Shown here: in pieces, positions 53,399 through 60,252 of the stretch
How positions within the stretch are numbered: the stretch's first letter is position 1
How the letters are laid out: each line of letters starts with the position of its first letter
DNA from: Gordonia sp. PP30
Lineage (GTDB): Bacteria; Actinomycetota; Actinomycetes; Mycobacteriales; Mycobacteriaceae
Reading direction: 5' to 3'
NCBI RefSeq assembly: GCF_023100845.1
Contig: NZ_CP095864.1
Coordinates: 1-64,000 of the forward strand
DNA: 64,000 bases
Notes under the pieces: model-generated
Told to the model about the DNA's origin: nothing
The model's database searches: none
What the model saw: only the letters and a program-made list of their open reading frames with translations
Program-made: the position numbers and the translations under genes

Positions 53399-53923
53399 CT
53401 ATCGGGTGCCGCCGCGCACGGCGGCGATGACAGCAGCCGTGTCGACGAAAGCGGCGACGGGCACGCCGCCCTTCGCCTGCGGGTTCCCGGAGCGGGGGTC
53501 CTCGCCGACGACCGAGCCCGCGATGTCCTGCCCGCCCTTCGGCGATACCGACCCGCCGATGTCGCCCACGTCGCCGAGGGCGACATCGGCCTTGTTCACC
53601 GCGTCCGCGCCGTCGCCGTCGGCATCCGCGATCTCGGCGCGGGCGGCTTCGAGAACGTCAGCATCGGCCCTGATCTTGCGAGCGATAGCGAGCGCCTGGC
53701 GCTCGATCTTGTCCATGACTCGTTCGAGCGCGGTCACGGCCTCCGCGTAGAGCGGGATCGGCGCACCATCGCGTGACCCCAGCGACGCGTCCGCCTTCGC
53801 AGCCGCGACGACCGCCGCCGTGTAACGGGGTGCTGACGTTTCGAGGGCATCGGCTTGGGCACGGAGGGCCGAGACGAAATCCGCAGTCGCGTCGTGGTCG
53901 ATCTGCACGTCGGGGGTTCCCAT
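53399..53923 (-). CDS. Unknown helical element protein
   Basis: 174 residues from ATG 53923. A long helical N-terminal half (about 8-105: ATADFVSALRAQADALETSA, ALERVMDKIERQALAIARKI, DVLEAARAEIADAD) recalls coiled-coil or WXG100-like bundles without the WXG motif. The C-terminal half is Gly/Ala/Asp-rich and flexible. The start overlaps the stop of the HTH gene by one base (TGATG), so the two are coupled. Not recognised. Confidence 0.6.
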   Translation of the reverse strand: MGTPDVQIDHDATADFVSALRAQADALETSAPRYTAAVVAAAKADASLGSRDGAPIPLYAEAVTALERVMDKIERQALAIARKIRADADVLEAARAEIADADGDGADAVNKADVALGDVGDIGGSVSPKGGQDIAGSVVGEDPRSGNPQAKGGVPVAAFVDTAAVIAAVRGGTR

Positions 53924-54183
53924 CAGCCCTTCTCCTCTTCTTCGGTGGTCTCGGTGATCGGATCGGCGGTCAATGCCTCGGCGACCTCCGCCCAGCGGAA
54001 CCGCCACCGGTGGCGGCGTCCACCGCTCGGGCGGACGCGCTCGCCGGGGATGCGCCCCGAGCGAGCAGCGGTGCGGATCGTGCGCGGCGTCAGCCCGGCC
54101 AGCACGGCGACCTCGTCCGCCGTGAGCCACGGCTCCGGCGGCACTGTCTCGTGCACCAGTGCGGTGCTCTCGTGAGTTGTCAT
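53923..54183 (-). CDS. Excisionase-like / MerR-type HTH DNA-binding protein
   Basis: 86 residues from ATG 54183; ATG 54201 is in frame. A compact winged HTH of the excisionase family: PWLTADEVAVLAGLTPRTIR, then SGRIPGERVRPSGGRRHRWR with the basic wing and FRWAEVAEAL. The tail is acidic (TETTEEEEKG). Such genes control direction of integrase action or element promoters. It heads the minus-strand block and is divergent from the 54282 gene across motif copy I. Confidence 0.75.
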   Translation of the reverse strand: MTTHESTALVHETVPPEPWLTADEVAVLAGLTPRTIRTAARSGRIPGERVRPSGGRRHRWRFRWAEVAEALTADPITETTEEEEKG

Positions 54184-54225
54184 ACACATACACGTCGTCA
54201 TCCCGGAGCCCGTGACCCTCGGACC

Positions 54226-54236
54226 GGGGACGTGAC
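54226..54236 (+). repeat. Dispersed motif copy I
   Basis: Perfect GGGGACGTGAC in the divergent gap, 56 bases before ATG 54282. It is the first part of the right arm of the long inverted repeat. Confidence 0.8.
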
Positions 54237-54261
54237 GCCCGCCGGCCTAGGTTCCTCTCAG
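54228..54261 (+). repeat. Right arm of 34-bp inverted repeat
   Basis: Matches the minus strand of 39900-39933 at 33 of 34 bases (difference T/C). The two arms flank 14.3 kb of cargo in opposite orientation, so recombination between them would invert it. Confidence 0.85.
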
Positions 54262-54281
54262 CTTTCAGCCACGATCTCGGC

Positions 54282-54827
54282 ATGACGAATCAGCACCCGC
54301 ACCGCCCACCTTTGCGCCCGGGAACCCGGCCCGTTCCTGTCCAGCCGCCTCGTCCGCCGGGGTTCGAGCACCTGGGACCGCAGCCAAGAGCAGGGCGGTC
54401 GCCCGTGCCTTGGATCATCGCCGCCGGACTGCTGATCGCGGTCGTGACGCTCGGCGTGGTGCTCGCGACGGGCGCTGCTGACCCGCCCAGGGCCGCGCCG
54501 GAGACGACGACGCTCACCGAAGTTGCGACGGAGACGGAGACCGGGACGACGGCGAGCACGGTCACAGAGACGACGACCGAGACCGAGCCGACTGGAAAGG
54601 CCCTGCCACCTCCTCCGCCTCCGCAGACAACCACCGAGCAGCCGGAGCCGGACGCCTGGCCGGACCCTCCGAGCGGCAGCTTGCCCGCCGGATTCTCATG
54701 GGCGCGGATCGGGCCGCACGCGACCCAGTGGGGGTGCGATCAGGCCGGGGACGCGTGGCCGAGCCGGTCATCGACCTGTTTCGAAGTTGGCGGGCAGTGG
54801 TGGTTCTACGGGGCGCGGCGGGGATAG
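54282..54827 (+). CDS. Membrane-anchored secreted protein
   Basis: 181 residues. A Pro-rich cytoplasmic start (about 1-42), one transmembrane helix (about 43-64, PWIIAAGLLIAVVTLGVVL), a Thr/Glu-rich extracellular stalk (about 70-105), then PPPPPPQ. The C-terminal ~45 residues are a small domain with two Cys and several Trp: PAGFSWARIGPHATQWGCDQ ... STCFEVGGQWWFYG. Function unknown. Motif copy I lies 56 bases upstream. A surface role such as receptor masking is only a guess. Confidence 0.6.
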   Translation: MTNQHPHRPPLRPGTRPVPVQPPRPPGFEHLGPQPRAGRSPVPWIIAAGLLIAVVTLGVVLATGAADPPRAAPETTTLTEVATETETGTTASTVTETTTETEPTGKALPPPPPPQTTTEQPEPDAWPDPPSGSLPAGFSWARIGPHATQWGCDQAGDAWPSRSSTCFEVGGQWWFYGARRG

Positions 54828-55143
54828 CCGGTCCCTCTTAATGCGACAGTGCGCGGCTGGTGGACGGGCGGGCCGGGCAACGGGGAACCCCGGCACGCCG
54901 TTGCGACGTGCCGGGGTTCAGGGGTCGGGGTACTCGCCCGTGAGTACCCCGGGGTTCAGGGCTCCCGAGCCGCGTTGAGCGACCGGAACCGTGGTGCCCA
55001 CCACCACCACGGACCCCGGTGTCACGTCCCCTCGATAGCTGTCGCGGAGGGGACGCTGACACCGGGGGCCGTGGGCACATTCTGGGCACACTTTCTCGCG
55101 CGCAACGCGCCCGGCCATTCCGCCGCCACCCTCTCGACCAGGT
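54828..55143. other. Gene-free left flank of attR, packed with hairpins
   Basis: 316 bases without a gene. It holds a 13-bp hairpin at 54885-54919 (GAACCCCGGCACG/CGTGCCGGGGTTC), a 9-bp hairpin at 54927-54950 (GGGGTACTC/GAGTACCCC), and the inverted motif pair J/L at 55014-55067. The first two probably end transcription. The last is described separately. Confidence 0.7.
55014..55067. repeat. Inverted pair of dispersed motif copies J and L
   Basis: Copy J (55021-55031, minus strand, perfect) and copy L (55049-55060, plus, GGGGACGCTGAC with one extra C) face away from each other. With flanks they form a long stem: CCCCGGTGTCACGTCCCC and GGGGACGCTGACACCGGGG, 17-base loop. It ends 77 bases before the attR core. 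Confidence 0.8.
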
Positions 55144-55218
55144 GGAATGGCAGACGCGCTGGCTTCAGGTGCCAGTGTCCTTCGGGACGTGGGGGTTCAA
55201 GTCCCCCTTCGCCCACCA
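55144..55218 (+). repeat. attR core of the tRNA-Leu element
   Basis: Exact 75-base copy of 36820-36894, a 3' tRNA-Leu fragment lacking the acceptor 5' strand. It marks the right end of the element. Confidence 0.95.
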
Positions 55219-55220
55219 TG

Positions 55221-55269
55221 CGACGAGAGCCGCGACATCTTCTTCGGGAAGGTGTCGCGGCGCTCGTCG
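55221..55269 (+). terminator. Probable original terminator of tRNA-Leu, displaced by the element
   Basis: Two bases after attR: a 22-bp stem with one mismatch and one wobble (CGACGAGAGCCGCGACATCT ... GTGTCGCGGCGCTCGTCG), loop TTCGG. No U-tract. Before integration it would have followed the tRNA directly. Confidence 0.6.
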
Positions 55270-55391
55270 TTCGTGCGGTCGGGCCGGTGTGGCAGCGGTT
55301 ACGTGCGGAAGCAGCGGTCGCGGGCGCTGCTTCTGCGTCGAACCGCTGCCACGGGCGGACCGGATCGTCTCGGCAGCAGCCCTTGCATCTC

Positions 55392-55443
55392 TAGGACGAG
55401 TGTCCTAATCTCGGCTCAGGAACATCTAGGACAGATGACCTAG
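55392..55443. promoter_or_regulatory. Two TetR operator palindromes
   Basis: TAGGAC-GAGT-GTCCTA (55392-55407, perfect) and CTAGG-ACAGATGA-CCTAG (55426-55443) share the AGG/CCT arms. Both lie directly upstream of the TetR start at 55463, so autoregulation is likely. Confidence 0.65.
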
Positions 55444-55462
55444 AGAGACGGAGGGAGCCGGG

Positions 55463-56023
55463 GTGAGCACTCGAGAGGCGATCATCGAGGCCGCGGACCG
55501 GCTGTTCTACCAGCAGGGGTACGAGGCGACGTCGTTCGCGTCGATCGCGCAGGCGGTACAGATCTCCCGCGGCAACTTCTACTACCACTTCAAGACCAAG
55601 GACGAGATCCTCGACGCCGTGATCGACGCACGACTGGCCGCCACCCGCGCCATGCTCGCCGAGTGGGAGGCGTCGTCGTCCGATCCGCTGGAGCGCGTGC
55701 GGCGATTCGTCGACATCGTGATCACCAACGAGGCGGACATCGAACTGCACGGCTGCCCCGTCGGCACCTTGAGCAGTGAGCTGGCCAAGCTCGACCATCC
55801 CGCGCGCTTGCAGGCGGTGGCGCTGTTCGAGACGTTCCGCGCGTGGTTGCGCGACCAGTTCGGTCTGCTCGGACGGGACGACGCCGACGAGCTGGCGCTG
55901 CACGTGCTCATGTTCAGCCAGGGCGTGGCGACGCTGTCCAGCGCGTTCCGCGACCGCGACTGGGTGCGCCGCGAGGTCACCCGATTCTGGCGGCAACTCA
56001 CCGACGACCCGACGGCGGCATAG
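55463..56023 (+). CDS. TetR-family regulator
   Basis: 186 residues from GTG 55463 (GGAGGGAGCC upstream). The N-terminal HTH is typical: REAIIEAADRLFYQQGYEAT, then SFASIAQAVQISRGNFYYHF and KTKDEIL. The C-terminal ligand domain has HGCPVGTLSSELAKL, as in the YxaF/LmrA or AcnR-like subgroups. Two operator-like palindromes precede the gene. It is followed by a YciI-like gene, probably its main target operon partner. Ligand unknown. Confidence 0.92.
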   Translation: MSTREAIIEAADRLFYQQGYEATSFASIAQAVQISRGNFYYHFKTKDEILDAVIDARLAATRAMLAEWEASSSDPLERVRRFVDIVITNEADIELHGCPVGTLSSELAKLDHPARLQAVALFETFRAWLRDQFGLLGRDDADELALHVLMFSQGVATLSSAFRDRDWVRREVTRFWRQLTDDPTAA

Positions 56024-56075
56024 ACGCCGCCGGCCACTTCCACGGCCGTTCCGAATCCCCGAACAGGAGTCCACG

Positions 56076-56363
56076 ATGTTCCTCGTCCTACTTCGCTTCA
56101 GCGACAACAAAGCCGCGGCCCCGGACCACATGGCCGGCCATCAAGACTGGATTCAGCAGGGCATCCGGGACGGCGTGTTCCTTCTCGTCGGCAGCCTCAA
56201 GCCCGGCCTGGGCGGTGCGGTCCTCGCCGCCGGGACGGACCGTGACCAGCTCGGGCAGCGGGTCGCCGACGACCCATTCGTGGTGCACGACGTCGTCACC
56301 GCGGAGATCGCCGAGATCGAACCGAACTTCACCGACCCGCGCCTGTCGTTCCTCGCGGGCTGA
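56076..56363 (+). CDS. YciI-like protein
   Basis: 95 residues from ATG 56076 with ACAGGAG upstream. Single YCII-like (dimeric alpha-beta barrel) domain: MFLVLLRFSDNKAAAPDHMA, GVFLLVGSLKPGLGGAVLA, and DPFVVHDVVTAEIAEIEPNF. The His in HMAGHQDWI and the DPFV motif match the family pattern. It probably forms an operon with the TetR gene 52 bases upstream. Enzymatic role unknown. Confidence 0.88.
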   Translation: MFLVLLRFSDNKAAAPDHMAGHQDWIQQGIRDGVFLLVGSLKPGLGGAVLAAGTDRDQLGQRVADDPFVVHDVVTAEIAEIEPNFTDPRLSFLAG

Positions 56364-56390
56364 CCGCCGACGCGCCGGGAACCGACCCGC

Positions 56391-57164
56391 TTACGGCCCG
56401 AAGAGCACCCGGCCGGTGGGATTCATCAGCTCCATGACCGACGACCACGGCAGTGTGACCGGGACGTAGTCGCCCAGCACGTGCGGCACCGGGACGTACA
56501 GGTGCAGGCCGTCGTCGAGCGCGATCCACTGGTTCAATTCGGCGGCGCTGACGGTGGATCCGGCGAGGCGGCCGGACGTGTCCGCGCCGACGGCGAGGGT
56601 GGCGAGCTGCTGCCGGCCGGCGGCGGGGTCGGCCAGGATCGAGTCGAGCCCGAGCACCGCGCCGGAACCGGCGTCGACCACCACGGTGTCGACTTCCACC
56701 GTCGGATGGGCGGCGCCGGCCGCGTACGGCATCACGATGATCACGCCGGACAGCGTGGAGGTGGCCTTCACCGCGCGCGGATGGTCGGCCTCGCCGAGGT
56801 CGGCGTCGTCGATCGTGATCTTGGCGGCCGCGGCCGGACCGGTCAGTGCGCGGGCGTCGTCGTTCATCGCGTTGTTGAACGCGTGCCGGACGGTACTGTC
56901 GCCGCCGTCGATCTGCGGGACGGTGAAGCGCCAGGTGGAGCCGTTCTCCAGGGATCCCGATACGGTGCGCCTGCCGGTGGTGAAACCGTCGGTCGACGGC
57001 GCCAGCCGGACCGAGGTGGTGGTCACCGAGCGCGCCGTGGTGGTCGGATCGGCCACCGAGGTCGATGACGCCGCCGATCCGGACAGTGTCGCGTGGTCGT
57101 TCGACGAGCAGCCGGTCAGCAGCAGGGCGGCGGCCGCCGTCACGGCGGCCATCGAACGATTCAT
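56391..57164 (-). CDS. RsiV-like (DUF3298) lipoprotein
   Basis: 257 residues. Lipoprotein signal with lipobox LLLTGCSS (Cys about 19), then a Ser/Thr-rich linker (about 20-55). The DUF3298-type domain fills the C-terminal half: DTVVVDAGSGAVLGLDSILA, then LNQWIALDDGLHLYVPVPHV and a terminal VTLPWSSVMELMNP. These domains bind lysozyme or polysaccharide in RsiV. The role here is unknown. It converges on the YciI gene. Confidence 0.8.
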   Translation of the reverse strand: MNRSMAAVTAAAALLLTGCSSNDHATLSGSAASSTSVADPTTTARSVTTTSVRLAPSTDGFTTGRRTVSGSLENGSTWRFTVPQIDGGDSTVRHAFNNAMNDDARALTGPAAAAKITIDDADLGEADHPRAVKATSTLSGVIIVMPYAAGAAHPTVEVDTVVVDAGSGAVLGLDSILADPAAGRQQLATLAVGADTSGRLAGSTVSAAELNQWIALDDGLHLYVPVPHVLGDYVPVTLPWSSVMELMNPTGRVLFGP

Positions 57165-57173
57165 GCGCTGAGT

Positions 57174-57746
57174 TTACGGCGAGGACGACAGAAAGTGACG
57201 CGCGTGCGCGACCAGATCGTCGAGCGGAGCCACCGATTTCAGGCTCCGGGAGGTGATGATGGCGCCCTCGATTCCGCTGACCAGCACGCTGGCCGTGCGG
57301 GCGGCCTCGTCGGCGGGCATCCCGTCCCGGACGAAGGCGGCGGCGATCCTGTCCCGGAACGACGTGAAAGCGCGCGCCGCGGCGGCAGCGGCGCCGGGGT
57401 AGTCCTGCGCACTCTGCCCAGCCGCCACGAGCGGACAGCCGAGCCGGAAGTCGCTGCCGGTCAGTGCCCGTTTCCACTGCTCGACCCAGGCGGCGAGGGC
57501 GTCGACCGGTGGCAGCTCCGCGAGCACGGCGTCGAGTTCGGCGCCGATACGCGCGCCGGCCTCGGTGGCGGCGGTCTCCAGCAGTTGCGCCTTGCCGCGC
57601 GGGAAGTACTGGTACATCGATCGCCGGGCCACGCCGCTGTCGTGCAGCAACTCGCTCATCCCGAAACCGTCGGCGCCGCGGCTGCGCAGCAGCGTGATCG
57701 CCGACCGGACCAGCCGGTCGCGCACGCTGGTCTGGGGACTGGTCAC
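57174..57746 (-). CDS. TetR-family regulator
   Basis: 190 residues from GTG 57746 (MTSPQTSVRDRLVRSAITLL). HTH: GFGMSELLHDSGVARRSMYQ, then YFPRGKAQLLE. The C-terminal domain carries the TetR_C_33-like FRLGCPLVAAG and DGMPADEAARTASVLVSGIE motifs. It is divergent from the thioesterase gene; an AGACCGATCGTTCT palindrome (centre CGATCG) lies in the shared gap and is a likely operator. The probable target is the fatty-acyl cluster to the right. Confidence 0.9.
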   Translation of the reverse strand: MTSPQTSVRDRLVRSAITLLRSRGADGFGMSELLHDSGVARRSMYQYFPRGKAQLLETAATEAGARIGAELDAVLAELPPVDALAAWVEQWKRALTGSDFRLGCPLVAAGQSAQDYPGAAAAAARAFTSFRDRIAAAFVRDGMPADEAARTASVLVSGIEGAIITSRSLKSVAPLDDLVAHARHFLSSSP

Positions 57747-57767
57747 GACGCCCAGTCTAGCGAAGTA

Positions 57768-57781
57768 GACCGATCGTTCTG
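57768..57781. promoter_or_regulatory. Putative TetR operator in the divergent gap
   Basis: AGACCGATCGTTCT, an imperfect palindrome around CGATCG, between the TetR and thioesterase starts. Confidence 0.45.
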
Positions 57782-57795
57782 TAGAGTCCGGAAGC

Positions 57796-58614
57796 ATGAG
57801 CCACGTATTCGACGACGCCATCGCGGTCACCGCTCTCGACGACGGTGCCTTCCGTGCGCACGCCCACCCCGCGTACGCCAACATGGTCGGGCCGTTCGGC
57901 GGCATCACCGCGGCGACGGTGGTCCACGCCCTGCAATCCCGCCCCGATGTCCTCGGCCATCCGCTCGCCCTCACCCTCAACTACGCGGCGCCGATCGGCG
58001 ACGGGGACTGGGAACTGCATCCGAGCGTGATCCGCACCAACCGCACCAACCAGCACTGGGTGTTCCACCTGGTGCAGAACGGCCAGACGGTCTCGACCGG
58101 CAGCGCGGTCTTCGGCCTGCATCGCCCCACCTGGGAGAGCACCGAATCGGTGCCGCCGGCGGTTCCCGCCGCCGACGAGGTCGACGCTGTGGACTTTCCG
58201 GACTTCATCGCGTGGGCCGCGAACTACGACAAGCGTTTCGTCACCGGCGCGCTCGCGGCCGGCCCGGACGGCAAGAGCGACGACTCCACGTCGACCCTGT
58301 GGATCCGCGACGCCCCCGAGCGGCCGCTCGACTATCCGTCGCTCACGTCGATCACCGACAACTTCTACCCGCGCGTCTTCCTGCGGCACGGCACCTACAT
58401 GCCGGCCGGGACCATCACGCTGACCACGTACTTCCACGCCACGCCCGACGAGCTCGCCGCCCAGGGCGACCGGCACGTCCTCGCCACCGTGCGCGCGGCC
58501 CGCTTCGGCAACGGTCACTTCGACGCCGACGGCCAGATCTGGTCGGGCACCGGCGACGACGCCGTGCTGCTGGCGACCACGCACCAGCTGGTGTACTTCA
58601 AGAACCCCGGGTAG
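57796..58614 (+). CDS. Acyl-CoA thioesterase (TesB-like double hotdog)
   Basis: 272 residues from ATG 57796. Two hotdog halves: N-terminal AYANMVGPFGGITAATVVHA and LTLNYAAPIGDGDW, C-terminal YPRVFLRHGTYMPAGTITLT and WSGTGDDAVLLATTHQLVYF. The GGITAA and Asp/Thr/Gln positions fit acyl-CoA thioesterase family 4HBT_3. It hydrolyses acyl-CoA to acid and CoA. The next gene encodes a fatty acid-CoA ligase, so the two may balance an acyl pool. Controlled probably by the divergent TetR. Confidence 0.88.
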   Translation: MSHVFDDAIAVTALDDGAFRAHAHPAYANMVGPFGGITAATVVHALQSRPDVLGHPLALTLNYAAPIGDGDWELHPSVIRTNRTNQHWVFHLVQNGQTVSTGSAVFGLHRPTWESTESVPPAVPAADEVDAVDFPDFIAWAANYDKRFVTGALAAGPDGKSDDSTSTLWIRDAPERPLDYPSLTSITDNFYPRVFLRHGTYMPAGTITLTTYFHATPDELAAQGDRHVLATVRAARFGNGHFDADGQIWSGTGDDAVLLATTHQLVYFKNPG

Positions 58615-58733
58615 CCGCCGCGGTGATATTTGTGCTCCGGGGACAACAACCGGGGCGGATTTCGTATCTCTAGGCCGTTTCGTCGTCCCCCTCAACTCAA
58701 TAGTGTCAAGCATCACATTGAAGTTGAAGGGTG

Positions 58734-60206
58734 ATGACTGTGACACAAGCGGGAACGTACTTCGCGTGGGAACTGGCGTCCCGGGGAGCGGCACCGTGTA
58801 TCCGTGACGACCGGCTGGAACTGAGCTACCGGGAGTTCGCCGAGCGCGTCGACGCCGTGGCCGAGCAACTCGCCGGTCTCGGAATCGGACCGGGTGACGT
58901 GGTGGCGACGTTCCTGCCGAATCGCGTCGAACTGGTCATCACCCTGATGGCCGCGTGGCGGTTGCGGGCGATCGGCACCCCGGTGAATCCGGGCTTCACC
59001 GATTCCGAGGCCGAATACCAGCTGGGCGATTCGGCAGCCAAGGTGGTGGTGGGGCAGGCGCCGATCGGCGACCGCGAGGCCCGCATCTTCCTCGACGTGG
59101 ACCGGCTCGCCGAGCGGCCCAGCGACGGATGGGTGCCGCCCGCGCCGCCCACCGCCGCGGACGACGCGCTGCTGATCTACACCTCGGGCTCCACCGGTCG
59201 TCCCAAGGGCGTCCGGCTCGGGCACGACAATCTGCGGTTCTTCACCGAGAGTTCGATCGAGTTCTTCGAGCACGACAGCTCGACGCACGGCCTGCTGATC
59301 CTGCCGCTCTTCCACGTGAACGCCATCTGCGTCACGGTCCTGACCTCGATCGCCGTCGGCGGCCAGGTGAGCATCACCGGCCACTTCTCGGTCGGCCGGT
59401 TCTTCGACGACGTCGCCCGTCTGCGGCCGACCTTCTTCTCGGCCGTGCCCACCATCTACGCGATGCTGGTGTCCAAGGGCGACGTCCCGGCGGGCGCGCT
59501 CGACTCGCTCCGCTTCGCGATCTGCGGGGCGGCGCCGATCTCCAAGGAACTGCTCGACAAGACCGAGCAGCTGTTCGGGGTACCGATCGTCGAAGGCTAC
59601 GGCCTGACCGAGGGCACCTGTGCGTCGTGCTGCAACCCGATCCACGGCCCGCGCAAGCTGGGCACCGTCGGTCCGGTGCTCCCCGGCCAGACCGTCCGCA
59701 CCGTCGACCCGCAGGGCGACGAGGTCCCGGTCGGTGAGCGCGGCGAGGTGGTGATCGCCGGACCCGCCGTGATGCGCGGCTACCTGAACCGCCCGGAGGC
59801 CACCGCGGAGACCATCGTCGACGGCTGGCTGCACACCGGCGACATCGGCGTCTTCGACGAAGACGGCTACCTGCGCATCGTCGACCGGATCAAGGACATG
59901 ATCATCCGCGGCGGCGAGAACATCTACCCCAAGGAGATCGAGGTCGCGCTCGCCGGGCACGAGGTGGTCCTCGAATGCGCGGTGGTCGGTGCGCCGGACC
60001 CGATGTTCGGCGAGGTGCCCGTCGCGTATGTCGTGACCTACCCCGACGCCGCGGTGACGGCGGAGGAACTCGCCGCCTTCCTCGAGCCGCTGCTCACCCG
60101 CGTGAAGCAGCCCAAGGACATCCATCTCGTCGAGGCGCTGCCCCGCAACCCCGTCGGCAAGATCGACAAGCCCGGACTCCGCCTGCGCCTGCGCGCGCAG
60201 GCCTGA
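58734..60206 (+). CDS. Acyl-CoA synthetase / AMP-forming ligase
   Basis: About 490 residues; starts at GTG 58731, ATG 58734 or GTG 58740 are all in frame. ANL-superfamily enzyme that adenylates a carboxylic acid and transfers it to CoA. Visible motifs: LLIYTSGSTGRPKGVRLGHD (P-loop-like A3), VEGYGLTEGTC (A5), GWLHTGDIGVFDEDGYL (A7), RIVDRIKDMIIRGGENIYPK (A8) and the catalytic Lys in RNPVGKIDKPGL (A10). Acid substrate unknown. Downstream lie the remains of DUF3556 and FAD oxidoreductase genes, normally in one operon with it. Confidence 0.92.
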   Translation: MTVTQAGTYFAWELASRGAAPCIRDDRLELSYREFAERVDAVAEQLAGLGIGPGDVVATFLPNRVELVITLMAAWRLRAIGTPVNPGFTDSEAEYQLGDSAAKVVVGQAPIGDREARIFLDVDRLAERPSDGWVPPAPPTAADDALLIYTSGSTGRPKGVRLGHDNLRFFTESSIEFFEHDSSTHGLLILPLFHVNAICVTVLTSIAVGGQVSITGHFSVGRFFDDVARLRPTFFSAVPTIYAMLVSKGDVPAGALDSLRFAICGAAPISKELLDKTEQLFGVPIVEGYGLTEGTCASCCNPIHGPRKLGTVGPVLPGQTVRTVDPQGDEVPVGERGEVVIAGPAVMRGYLNRPEATAETIVDGWLHTGDIGVFDEDGYLRIVDRIKDMIIRGGENIYPKEIEVALAGHEVVLECAVVGAPDPMFGEVPVAYVVTYPDAAVTAEELAAFLEPLLTRVKQPKDIHLVEALPRNPVGKIDKPGLRLRLRAQA

Positions 60207-60252
60207 ACATCCATCCATCCCCACCGAACCAGCACGAAGGAGCTAGAGAACC

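Larger units (their letters stand above)
36820..55218 (+). mobile_element. 18.3-kb element integrated in tRNA-Leu(CAG), defence cargo, probably immobile
   Basis: Bounded by 75-bp direct repeats (cores 18,324 bases apart). The integrase gene lies beside attL and points toward it; an excisionase-like HTH protein lies near attR. A DUF2637 membrane protein gives an actinobacterial plasmid-like flavour, but no replication initiator, TraB/FtsK or phage structural gene is seen. Cargo includes a restriction-methylase, a MerR-DUF433/DUF5615 pair, a HicA-like gene and four HEPN-motif genes. Both site-specific recombinase genes are frameshifted, so it probably cannot excise unaided. A dispersed GGGGACGTGAC motif marks its intergenic gaps. 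Confidence 0.9.

Noticed and set aside
38125..55060. Dispersed motif copies as a CRISPR array
   Set aside because: Spacing is 0.7-4.4 kb, orientation varies, and the repeat is only 11 bases. No cas genes are present.
55147..55443. Open frame starting MADALASGASVLRDVGVQVP at attR (also seen at attL)
   Set aside because: It is a translation of the tRNA-Leu repeat, not a protein gene.
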